Source: CAZRUM01 sp964603435
GTDB taxonomy: Bacteria > Patescibacteriota > Patescibacteriia > Magasanikbacterales > UBA922
DNA: 26,199 bases
Direction of reading: 5' to 3'
NCBI GenBank assembly: GCA_964603435.1
Contig: CAZRUM010000013.1
Span: 1-26,199, forward strand
Within the stretch, counting starts at the first letter, position 1. Each line of letters opens with the position of its first letter. The notes under the pieces are model-generated. The model was not told where the DNA came from and searched no databases. It was given only the letters and a program-made list of their open reading frames with translations. Below are positions 1 through 7,013 of this stretch, one piece after another. The position numbers and the translations under genes were made by a program.

Positions 1-7
1 GACAACA

Positions 8-80
8 CAGTATATGAGGTTCGCTCCTGCCGTCGCTCTCCCATATTTTGCTCGTGCCTCGCAAAACATCTCATATACTG
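8..80. repeat. Inverted-repeat element at window start
   Basis: An exact 11-base inverted repeat (CAGTATATGAG at 8-18, CTCATATACTG at 70-80) encloses about 50 GC-richer bases. These contain a smaller hairpin, TTTTGC (46-51) with GCAAAA (61-66). No convincing reading frame crosses it. It looks like a dispersed structured repeat of the kind common in Patescibacteria intergenic DNA; that family assignment is inference. Confidence 0.55.
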
Positions 81-115
81 GAACGTTAGCTGAAACACAC
101 TCACCATCCAACCTG

Positions 116-138
116 ACTCCCCAAAAGGGAGTTTTTTT
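116..138 (+). terminator. Rho-independent terminator upstream of pilM
   Basis: A 6-bp stem, ACTCCC (116-121) with GGGAGT (127-132), has loop CAAAA and runs into seven T. It would end a transcript entering from a gene left of the window and so separates pilM from it. Confidence 0.75.
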
Positions 139-146
139 GGTATAAT
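138..146 (+). promoter_or_regulatory. Extended -10 promoter of pilM
   Basis: TGGTATAAT is a perfect -10 hexamer (141-146) with the TGn extension. No good -35 box is visible; its place is taken by the terminator hairpin. The expected transcription start, about 7 bases after the hexamer, falls on or next to the A of the pilM ATG at 153, so the mRNA is probably leaderless. Confidence 0.65.
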
Positions 147-152
147 GTATCT

Positions 153-1250
153 ATGTTCAATAATCCCTTCCCAAATGCATTTGGATTAGATATTGGCGAC
201 TTGTCTATCAAGCTCGTCCAGCTTAAGAATGCTTCATATTTCAAAAAAGGGGCTCACTATAAAGTAGCCAACCAACGCTCAATTGATTTGCCAGCTGGAT
301 TTATTGTTAATGGTGAAATGCAAAAACCAGAAGAAGTACGTAGTAAAATTCAGCACCTCCTAAAAGGCCGTCATAGACAAAGACCAATCACAGACCCTTG
401 GGTAGTGGCTTCTCTACCAGAAAGTCAAACTTTTATAAAATTGATTGAAATCAAAAAACCAGCCGATGAATTATTTGAAGATGAAATAAAAGAACTTGCC
501 AAACACCATATTCCATATGAAGACGACGGCAGTTATTATATACAATGGCAAATAATGCCAGGTATTGGTGAAAAAACCAGAATCCTAATCGGAGCTGTAC
601 CCAAAGCAATTGCTGATAGCTATACTTATTTACTAGAAAGTCTAGGTCTAGGTGTAATTGCCCTTGAAGTTGAAGGTCTTTCCATTGCCCGCTCTATGAT
701 AACGGCTAGTAAAGAATATGAAGGTGAAGCCAGAGGCTTGCTTGATATTGGGGCTGCTAGATCAAGCTTTGTCGTGTATGATCATGATATCGTTCAGTTT
801 AGTACCAGTTTACCATTTTCTGGAGAAATTATTACCACAACCCTAATGCAGGAAATTCACATCACCCACGATGAAGCCGAAACTATAAAAAAAGAACAGG
901 GTCTTAGTTTTGAAAAAAAACAAGGTAAGGCTTGGCACACCATGACAAAGTCGGCTGATGATTTAGTAAAGTATATTGAAGACGCTATTGAATTCTATTA
1001 TTCTCATTTTACTGATACCAACAAAATTACAAGAATTACTATGTGTGGTGGTGGTTCAAATTTAAAAAACCTAGATAATATTTTGTCCACCAAACTAAAA
1101 GTTCTAGCTCGCGCTGGTCACCCCTGGAAAAATTTGGCCTGCAAGAAAACTCCTAATATTTCTGAAGAAGAGTCCCTAGCCTACTCCACTGCTATTGGGC
1201 TAGCCTTGCGTGCAGCCGACAATCCATTTTTTACTAACGACGCTATATGA
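153..1250 (+). CDS. pilM: Type IV pilus assembly protein PilM
   Basis: An actin-like cytoplasmic ATPase that, by family knowledge, binds the N-terminus of PilN and ties the pilus inner-membrane platform to the motor. The 365 residues are close to the usual PilM length. The N-terminal phosphate-binding segment GLDIGDLSIKLVQL (about residues 11-24) and a second one, LLDIGAARSSFVVYD (about 198-212), are visible, as is the late glycine-rich turn MCGGGSNLKNL. The start at 153 has no ribosome binding site and lies about 7 bases after a TATAAT box, so translation is probably leaderless. The stop overlaps the pilN start (ATGA), indicating coupling. The pilM-pilN-pilO order supports the call. The motor genes (pilB, pilT, pilC) are not in the window. 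Confidence 0.93.
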   Translation: MFNNPFPNAFGLDIGDLSIKLVQLKNASYFKKGAHYKVANQRSIDLPAGFIVNGEMQKPEEVRSKIQHLLKGRHRQRPITDPWVVASLPESQTFIKLIEIKKPADELFEDEIKELAKHHIPYEDDGSYYIQWQIMPGIGEKTRILIGAVPKAIADSYTYLLESLGLGVIALEVEGLSIARSMITASKEYEGEARGLLDIGAARSSFVVYDHDIVQFSTSLPFSGEIITTTLMQEIHITHDEAETIKKEQGLSFEKKQGKAWHTMTKSADDLVKYIEDAIEFYYSHFTDTNKITRITMCGGGSNLKNLDNILSTKLKVLARAGHPWKNLACKKTPNISEEESLAYSTAIGLALRAADNPFFTNDAI

Positions 1251-1774
1251 TTCCCCACAGATTAAATCTGATCTCCCCCGCCAAAAGAAACCACTTAAAA
1301 AGAATGGTTAGTTTTCAATTTACCAAAAGTTTATTAGAATTACTATTAATATTTTTAAGTTTAGCTGGCATTGTATTGCTTGACGGTCGTTGGGTCTTGC
1401 AAGGTCATTTCAATGATCTAACAGAACACATTGTTTCCGTCAGTAATAAATATGGAGAGACCAACCAAGAAATTAGAAAAATTAATATTATTTTAAATGA
1501 GGCAAACAAAATTCAAACAAATTTTTATCTTTGGACACCTCTTTTAATAGAGCTAAGCGATATTATTCCTGAACAAGTAATTTTGGATAACATTAATTTT
1601 AATCAAAAAAATAAAACTCTGACTTTGACTGGCAACGCTACAACAAGGGACGTCTTACTTGAATTGAAAAATAATTTGGAACAAATCACTTGGGTAGAGT
1701 CTGTAAATATCCCACCGGAACAATTAATTGAAAAAGAAAATATTCAATTTTCTATTTCCCCAGTTTTGCAATAA
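1247..1774 (+). CDS. pilN: Type IV pilus assembly protein PilN (fimbrial assembly family)
   Basis: A bitopic inner-membrane protein that pairs with PilO. It has a short cytoplasmic N-terminus containing LNLISP, the kind of segment that docks on PilM in known systems, then one membrane helix (about residues 30-47, LLELLLIFLSLAGIVLLDG), then an alpha/beta ferredoxin-like outer domain ending near FSISPVLQ. The 175 residues are typical. The start overlaps the pilM stop by four bases (ATGA). A 206-base gap with two hairpins separates it from the pilO-like gene, which is odd in an otherwise tightly packed operon. Confidence 0.88.
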   Translation: MIPHRLNLISPAKRNHLKRMVSFQFTKSLLELLLIFLSLAGIVLLDGRWVLQGHFNDLTEHIVSVSNKYGETNQEIRKINIILNEANKIQTNFYLWTPLLIELSDIIPEQVILDNINFNQKNKTLTLTGNATTRDVLLELKNNLEQITWVESVNIPPEQLIEKENIQFSISPVLQ

Positions 1775-1795
1775 TAGATTAATTTAATAAATACT

Positions 1796-1836
1796 TATTT
1801 TGCTGGCTAATTAAAGTATTGTTCACTAGCAAAATA
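1796..1836. repeat. Hairpin in the pilN-pilO gap
   Basis: TATTTTGCT (1796-1804) pairs with AGCAAAATA (1828-1836), a 9-bp stem with a 23-base loop. It lies inside the operon, with no T-run directly after it, so it is not an obvious terminator. It may protect the upstream mRNA end or be part of an inserted element together with the hairpin at 1855-1901. Confidence 0.5.
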
Positions 1837-1854
1837 TTATTAGTACGCCAGTTA

Positions 1855-1901
1855 TATTGAGGAGGGTGAGCCTGTCAAAGACAGGCTCACCCTCCTCAAT
1901 A
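1855..1901. repeat. 22-bp perfect palindromic repeat (REP-like) inside the pil operon
   Basis: Two 22-base arms (1855-1876 and 1880-1901) are exactly complementary around an AAA loop. The arms contain GAGCCTGTC/GACAGGCTC, which resembles palindromic intergenic repeats I know from many bacterial genomes with the core GACAGGCTC. It sits between pilN and the pilO-like gene. It could attenuate or process the transcript. An open frame across it (1857-2102) is an artefact of the palindrome. Confidence 0.8.
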
Positions 1902-1980
1902 ACAAAGGACGTAAGGATTACATCAGCAAAAGAGAAAAGCTTGATTAGTCCTCACGAAAAAAACAATTATTTGAGACACT

Positions 1981-2568
1981 ATGAAAATGTCGATCAAAAA
2001 AAGACTCTCTTTATATATACTAGGCATTGTCTTTGTAACAACCTTAGTAGTTGTTTTGGTTATCTTACCAAATTCAAGATATATCTTGGGGTTAAAGAGT
2101 GACATTGGATATATCCAGGAAGAACTAGAAACTCGTTATGAAAAAACTCAAAAATTAAGAAAATCCCTACGAGAATTAGAAACTATCAAAGCTGAAGTTG
2201 AAAAATTTGCTGACATCACTGTCAAAGAAAATGAAGAGCTTCGTCTAATTACAGAATTGGAAAATATTGCTAGCTCTCATAATATCGAACAAAATCTTGA
2301 TCTCGCCTATATCGATACCAGTGAACAAACTGAAAAGGCAAAGGGCAAAGAAAAAGAAAAATCTATCTTACCTCGATATTATAAATTTTCTTTTTTGAAT
2401 AATGGCTTTTTTGAAGATCACCTTGACTATCTAAAATCTCTAGAATCTCTCCCTTATTACATTATGATAGATGAATTACGTTTTGAAAAAAGAAAAGGTG
2501 GCGAGGATTTAGAAAAAAATGAAATAACTCTACGTTTTGAAGGAAAAATATATGTTGAAACTAACTAA
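1981..2568 (+). CDS. pilO: PilO-like type IV pilus inner-membrane platform protein
   Basis: A bitopic protein expected to pair with PilN in the pilus alignment complex. The N-terminus is basic (MKMSIKKRLS), followed by one membrane helix (about residues 9-30), a charged coiled-coil segment (about 35-85, rich in E, K and L), then an alpha/beta domain ending in RFEGKIYVETN. The order TM, coiled coil, ferredoxin-like domain is the PilO plan; sequence identity to textbook PilO is weak, so the name rests on plan and position. ATG at 1981 has no clear ribosome binding site, and ATG at 1987 is an alternative. The end overlaps the next gene by 17 bases. Confidence 0.78.
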   Translation: MKMSIKKRLSLYILGIVFVTTLVVVLVILPNSRYILGLKSDIGYIQEELETRYEKTQKLRKSLRELETIKAEVEKFADITVKENEELRLITELENIASSHNIEQNLDLAYIDTSEQTEKAKGKEKEKSILPRYYKFSFLNNGFFEDHLDYLKSLESLPYYIMIDELRFEKRKGGEDLEKNEITLRFEGKIYVETN

Positions 2569-2899
2569 GAAAAAAACAGACAATAAATCAACTTACCATT
2601 CCCCTGAATACAAGCAATTCTTAATTTTACGAATTGTTAATCTTAGTTTTATTGGTCTGCTTTTGGCTGGGGTAATTCTTGGAACTTATTTTATGTATAA
2701 AAATATTTTTTATACTATTGAAAATGCAGAGTATCTAATTCTAACCCAAAACACACCCGTTACAGAGGTAATCGATTTTGTTAAATATGAAAAAATGCAA
2801 AAAGCCTGGCAAGATAAAAATCTTAGTACTTTATCTACCATAAACAGAGATCCTTTTAATAATATCAATGCTACTACGACACCGAAAGTTATTGAATAA
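2552..2899 (+). CDS. Small single-pass membrane protein of the pil operon
   Basis: 115 residues from the ATG at 2552, preferred over a TTG at 2537 because AAGGA lies 6 bases upstream. A basic N-terminus is followed by one membrane helix (about residues 33-55, NLSFIGLLLAGVILGTYFMY) and a short outer tail ending INRDPFNNINATTTPKVIE. I do not recognise the family. Its place after the pilO-like gene and the RDPF near the end recall PilP, whose mature part also carries an RDPF-like motif, but there is no lipobox and the similarity is too short to name it. It overlaps the previous gene by 17 bases, so it is probably translationally coupled and part of the pilus platform. Confidence 0.7.
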   Translation: MLKLTKKKTDNKSTYHSPEYKQFLILRIVNLSFIGLLLAGVILGTYFMYKNIFYTIENAEYLILTQNTPVTEVIDFVKYEKMQKAWQDKNLSTLSTINRDPFNNINATTTPKVIE

Positions 2900-2904
2900 T
2901 AATT

Positions 2905-4008
2905 ATGAATTACTTATTTGAACTTGGACATCAACCACACATATCGATCGCTGAACTTCAGGCGGTTCTTTTATCAACTTCCGATTTTGTAAACAAAGAC
3001 AACAAATACTTGATAGTTGAACTTGATAAAGAAATTAAAGCTGAAAAATTGATGAATCAATTGGGAGGAATTATAAAAATTGGGGAAGAAATAAAACAGA
3101 CTGGTGACAATGTAAAAACTATTGTCAGTTTCCTGGCAAAAAACAATACTGGAAAAATCCACTTTTCTGTACCTGACAAAAAAATGGGTATTGCTGTAAA
3201 AAAAGAACTTAAGTCTCTGGGGCGTTCTGTCAGATATGTTGAACCAAAAAATGCCGCCACTATCTTGCACAACAACTTAATAGAAAAACAAGGTGACTTT
3301 ACTATTGTTGATAATAAAACATTTGTCACAGTAGCATTACAACCTTTTGAGGAAATGAAAAAACGTGACTATAGTAGGCCTGGTAGTGATGAATTTTCTG
3401 GTATGCTTCCACCAAAGCTTTCAAAGATAATGATTAACCTTGCCCAAATTACACCCAAACAAACACTTCTTGATCCATTTTGTGGTTCTGGTACAGTTCT
3501 CACAGAAGCTTTGAATATGGGTTACAAAAATATCATTGGTGCTGATATTTCTGAAAAAGCTGTAGTTGACACAGAAAAAAATATTGAATGGCTAAAAGAC
3601 ACAAATCAACTAGAGGGTATCACCTACAAACTTTATCACAATGACGCTACCCAAATTCACAACCAGATAAACCCTAGCTCTGTAGATGCTATTGTTGCTG
3701 AGCCTTATATGGGTACACCTTTGCGTGGTAATGAAAAGGTTGAGACATTAGAAAAACAAACAGGTGAACTAGCTGAATTATATATTGGGGCTTTCAAAGC
3801 TTTCCGCAAAATCTTAAAAACAGGTGGTATAGCTATCTTTATCATTCCACAATTCAAACAAGGTGAAGACTGGATAAAGATAGATTGTGTAGAAGATATA
3901 AAAGACATTGGTTTTAAACTTGTGCCGTTTGAAAAAGATGATTCCCTACTCTACCATCGACCAAAGCAACATCTAGGAAGAAGTATTTGGCGGTTTAGGA
4001 AAAAATAA
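2905..4008 (+). CDS. Trm11/TrmG10-like SAM-dependent RNA methyltransferase
   Basis: A Rossmann-fold methyltransferase with motif I DPFCGSGT (residues 190-197), the following acidic turn GADIS, and RDYSRPG (154-160) just before the domain. This arrangement is that of Trm11/TrmG10 enzymes that make N2-methylguanosine in tRNA. The first ~150 residues form a separate substrate-binding part, possibly a degenerate THUMP-like region. Motif IV, usually (N/D)PPY, reads AEPYMG (265-270), an unusual variant. Length (367) suits the family. It begins 5 bases after the previous stop, so it rides on the pil transcript, without obvious functional link. Substrate is not determinable here; an N6-adenine or other N-methylase is the alternative. 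Confidence 0.8.
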   Translation: MNYLFELGHQPHISIAELQAVLLSTSDFVNKDNKYLIVELDKEIKAEKLMNQLGGIIKIGEEIKQTGDNVKTIVSFLAKNNTGKIHFSVPDKKMGIAVKKELKSLGRSVRYVEPKNAATILHNNLIEKQGDFTIVDNKTFVTVALQPFEEMKKRDYSRPGSDEFSGMLPPKLSKIMINLAQITPKQTLLDPFCGSGTVLTEALNMGYKNIIGADISEKAVVDTEKNIEWLKDTNQLEGITYKLYHNDATQIHNQINPSSVDAIVAEPYMGTPLRGNEKVETLEKQTGELAELYIGAFKAFRKILKTGGIAIFIIPQFKQGEDWIKIDCVEDIKDIGFKLVPFEKDDSLLYHRPKQHLGRSIWRFRKK

Positions 4009-4022
4009 AAATCTAACAAATA

Positions 4023-4048
4023 TAAAGACGCGATTAATCGCGTCTTTA
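4023..4048. terminator. 26-base perfect palindrome between convergent genes; dispersed repeat copy 1
   Basis: A perfect palindrome with core AGACGCGATTAATCGCGTCT lies between the methyltransferase stop (4008) and the VIT-type gene end (4080), followed by a T-rich stretch. Its position suggests a bidirectional terminator. The same 20-base core recurs at 18696-18721, so it is also a dispersed repeat. Confidence 0.7.
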
Positions 4049-4079
4049 CTTTTTACTAAAAACTATTGGCTATGAACTA

Positions 4080-4805
4080 TTATTTTAGCCAAAAATATTC
4101 AACTGCTTGTCCCACACCATATCCAATCAAAGCCGCCAAACTAGCAAGCCCCAGCATTTCAAAACCAGCCTTCCACCATTTACGCTTGGAAAACTTGGTA
4201 GTACCAACACCCAGGATAAATAATCCCAGTAAAGTCACAATCACAGAAATTGGAATGGCAGTATAAATATCTTTTACCAATAGGTATGGCAACAATGGAA
4301 TTAACCCACCTAAGATATAAGACAAAAACATTACTACACCTTTTTTAGATGCTTTCATTTCTTTTCCAGAAGAACCAATTTCCAATTCATGATAAATCAT
4401 TTCTTTCAAAAATAAATCTTTATCTTTTGAAGCAACATCTGCCATTTTTTCAGCCATTTCCTCTGGCCAACCATCTTCTAGGTAAATATCTCTGAGTTCG
4501 TCTCTTTCTTCTTCTGGAAATTCTTCTAGCTCACTTTTTTCTTCAGAGACTTTTCTTTTGTTCATGTCATGTTCAGACTTATTGGACAAATAAGAACCTA
4601 CACCCATAGAAATAGATTCAACCGCAACAATTACTACACCGGACAATATAACTGTAAAATGATTGCCGGTGGCAGTAGCCATACCAGTCACAGCTCCCAG
4701 AGTAGACACCATTCCATCTTCTATACCAAACACAACTTCTTTCAACAAGGAAGTTTTTTTGTGATCTATATAATGAATAAAATTTGGATTACTTTTGGTA
4801 TGCAT
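4080..4805 (-). CDS. VIT1/CCC1-family Fe/Mn transporter
   Basis: A membrane protein of the VIT1/CCC1 family, which move Fe2+ or Mn2+ out of the cytoplasm in exchange for protons. The signature FGIEDGMVSTLGAVTG (about residues 26-41) and the second helix with ESISMGVGSYLSNKSEHD (about 63-80) are clear. A Glu/Lys-rich cytoplasmic region (about 81-150, with many E, D and M) matches the metal-binding helices between TM2 and TM3. Three more hydrophobic segments follow, for five in all. 241 residues is typical. The start lies one base after the SpoIID-protein stop, so the two are cotranscribed. It ends facing the palindromic terminator at 4023. Which metal is moved cannot be told. Confidence 0.88.
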   Translation of the reverse strand: MHTKSNPNFIHYIDHKKTSLLKEVVFGIEDGMVSTLGAVTGMATATGNHFTVILSGVVIVAVESISMGVGSYLSNKSEHDMNKRKVSEEKSELEEFPEEERDELRDIYLEDGWPEEMAEKMADVASKDKDLFLKEMIYHELEIGSSGKEMKASKKGVVMFLSYILGGLIPLLPYLLVKDIYTAIPISVIVTLLGLFILGVGTTKFSKRKWWKAGFEMLGLASLAALIGYGVGQAVEYFWLK

Positions 4806-4806
4806 A

Positions 4807-6864
4807 TTAATTGAAAACTTTTTCTACTTTGACACCAGTATAATAATATTTGAGTAATTCTACAAAATTTGAATTTTCTTCCTCAGCGCGAACAGCGGCA
4901 TCACGCTGACTCATACCCACCCCATGACCAAGCATCCTTCTACCAGCGTCATAGCCTGCCCTTACAGGCACAAGCCAAGGCTTGGCTGAACCACCCCAGA
5001 CACTGGAATAATTTTTGGTCCAACCACTACTATTACCAAAATATGGCGTAGTTACAATTTTATCATCATAAGTTACAAATACCCCTCGAGTAGCAGCCGC
5101 AGCAGTCTGTACATTAGGTAAAATCTCTTCTGCCATATAGCCTAGATAAAGCTGATCATAAGTATTGCACAAGACATCGAAAAATGGATATTTATTTTTT
5201 GCTACATAAGCATAATTACGAGCAGCTACCAGATTGGCTTTTACCATTTCTAGAGGAGCTGATCTACTATTCTCGGATATTCCTCTTACATAGTCTTCTA
5301 TCAACAAATCATTCACAATATACATCTTACTATCTACTTCACCCTGTCTATATTCCATAGCTCCACGATATTTATTAAAATGTACACCAGGCCTCACCCA
5401 AGAAGCTATACGAGAAATTAAATTTGGAACATGATAAACCGCATGAGGATTGGTAGCCGGTTCTAGACGAATGTAATCACGAGTATTAAAATCTAAATCT
5501 CCACCATCAAAACTATATTCTTCACCGGTAAACTTTATTACGGCAAATTTCTTTTTTGATAATACCCCTTTTTTTATATTACCAGCAAAAACATTATAAT
5601 CATCATCATAAGAACGAAATTGGATAAAATTTGATAACGGTGCAGAAATACCAACTCGCACTCTAGGTTCAGCTGTCATACGAATATTATCTACCACGGC
5701 ACTTTCAGACACAGTTACAAATTTTGGTGCATTATAACTAGATACAGCATTGACAGTCACACTCACTGGAATTCCAATTGTTTCTACCAAATTATCATCA
5801 TCAATATTTAATTTAAAAACTGCGTTATATTCTCCTTTTTTGGCTGGAGTATTAAAATAAAAAGTCTTACGCAAAAAACCACCAGACAATATTTCTTCTT
5901 CTCCTGATAAAATCACTTCTCCATCTTCCCATTTATTATTTGCAAATTCAGCACTCTCACTTGTCAGACTAAATTGACTCCAGTCCGCTTCACCTTTATT
6001 TCTAAAACCAACAATAATCTTAATTGTCTCTCCACCTTTGGCTGTGACAGATTTTTTACTAAGCACAACACGCCGAGCCTCATATTCACTACTGTCTGAA
6101 GTCTCAGAAACAATATCTTTTTCCACTACTACAGTTTCTGTTTTAGGAACTACATTAATTTTTAGAAAAAAATAACCATCCTCTACCCAAGAGTAATTTT
6201 CCGCTGCCAAATAAAATTTTTCTAGATATTCTCCAGTTTTTTCTGGAGCTTTCAATTCCAAAGTTAACTCTCCCACCCCACCCGGAGCAATCACTCCTGC
6301 CATTTTCCCGGTTTGTTTAGCACTTCGCCAACTGGAACCTCTGAAATCTGAGTTTCTATCTCTTGGTTCCATCGTATAGGCAGAAATATATCGACTACCT
6401 GTGTTATTCCAAGTGGCAGTACCATTATTTTTAAACTTTATTACTACATTTTTTGTTGCCCCTGCTTCAATTTCAACTGGATCAGACACTGACTGAGAGA
6501 CAAACTTTGCGCTGTAAGCAGAATCACGAATTGTTACTTCTGGCTCAGCTGCATGAACTATCTCTACGCCCAAAATAACTCTAGCCACCGCCCCCCAAGG
6601 TAATTTATTTTCTATTTGTTCTTCTATTTGCGAAAGTGTATCAATATTTTCACCAGGTTTACTCTGTAAAAGCACCTTCTCTACTTGTGACAAAACAATT
6701 CCTATTACAATAACAACAAAAAAAGCAAAGACCAAACTTGGTATAATGCCCAAATGCTTGGTCCAACTCTTTGCCTGTTCAAAATCCAAAGCCTTCTTAT
6801 ATTGTTCAGTAGGACGTTTGAAAGACAAAATTTCTTCAATTGTTTTATTTTTATCTAAATTCAT
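4807..6864 (-). CDS. SpoIID/LytB-domain protein with NBR1-type Ig domains
   Basis: Probably acts on peptidoglycan: SpoIID-domain proteins bind or cleave denuded glycan strands or enhance amidases. Order of parts in 685 residues: cytoplasmic ~35, one membrane helix (about 41-60), a linker, an NBR1-type Ig domain (about 125-240, with TWNN, SSWRSAKQTG and a PGGVGELTLELKAP edge), a second Ig-like domain (about 265-375), then the SpoIID domain (about 440-685). The last shows YVRGISENSRSAPLEMVKA, then AARNYAY and the C-terminal signature GHGVGMSQRDAA. The Glu of GISENS may be the catalytic glutamate, but its spacing differs from the GVVAxEMP form of Bacillus SpoIID. No sporulation context exists; wall remodelling at the cell surface is the likely role. 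It starts right after a sigma70-type promoter and lacks a ribosome binding site. Confidence 0.85.
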   Translation of the reverse strand: MNLDKNKTIEEILSFKRPTEQYKKALDFEQAKSWTKHLGIIPSLVFAFFVVIVIGIVLSQVEKVLLQSKPGENIDTLSQIEEQIENKLPWGAVARVILGVEIVHAAEPEVTIRDSAYSAKFVSQSVSDPVEIEAGATKNVVIKFKNNGTATWNNTGSRYISAYTMEPRDRNSDFRGSSWRSAKQTGKMAGVIAPGGVGELTLELKAPEKTGEYLEKFYLAAENYSWVEDGYFFLKINVVPKTETVVVEKDIVSETSDSSEYEARRVVLSKKSVTAKGGETIKIIVGFRNKGEADWSQFSLTSESAEFANNKWEDGEVILSGEEEILSGGFLRKTFYFNTPAKKGEYNAVFKLNIDDDNLVETIGIPVSVTVNAVSSYNAPKFVTVSESAVVDNIRMTAEPRVRVGISAPLSNFIQFRSYDDDYNVFAGNIKKGVLSKKKFAVIKFTGEEYSFDGGDLDFNTRDYIRLEPATNPHAVYHVPNLISRIASWVRPGVHFNKYRGAMEYRQGEVDSKMYIVNDLLIEDYVRGISENSRSAPLEMVKANLVAARNYAYVAKNKYPFFDVLCNTYDQLYLGYMAEEILPNVQTAAAATRGVFVTYDDKIVTTPYFGNSSGWTKNYSSVWGGSAKPWLVPVRAGYDAGRRMLGHGVGMSQRDAAVRAEEENSNFVELLKYYYTGVKVEKVFN

Positions 6865-6875
6865 AAGTAGTTATA

Positions 6876-6904
6876 ATTATACAAAAAAAAGAAGTTCTGG
6901 TCAA
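6876..6904 (-). promoter_or_regulatory. Sigma70-type promoter of the SpoIID gene
   Basis: On the minus strand, TTGACC (6899-6904) and TATAAT (6876-6881) are separated by exactly 17 bases. The expected start is only about 5 bases before the ATG at 6864, leaving almost no leader. Confidence 0.8.
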
Positions 6905-7013
6905 TTGATTATTTATGTTAAAAATGTTATATTTGTTATAAGTATTGTACCGCTTCGCTTGTCTAAAGAGACAATTTGAACATTTTCCACAACTATAACA
7001 ACTACAACATTTT
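6905..7013. other. Divergent intergenic region with a small hairpin
   Basis: AT-rich spacer between the divergent SpoIID and flippase genes. It contains a hairpin TTGTCT (6959-6964), loop AAAG, AGACAA (6969-6974). TATAAC at 6994-6999 lies about 15 bases before the flippase ATG and may be its -10 box, but no -35 at proper spacing is visible. Confidence 0.35.

Noticed and set aside
1857..2102. 81-codon frame starting in the palindrome before the pilO-like gene
   Set aside because: Its first part is the palindrome and the rest is the pilO-like gene in another frame.
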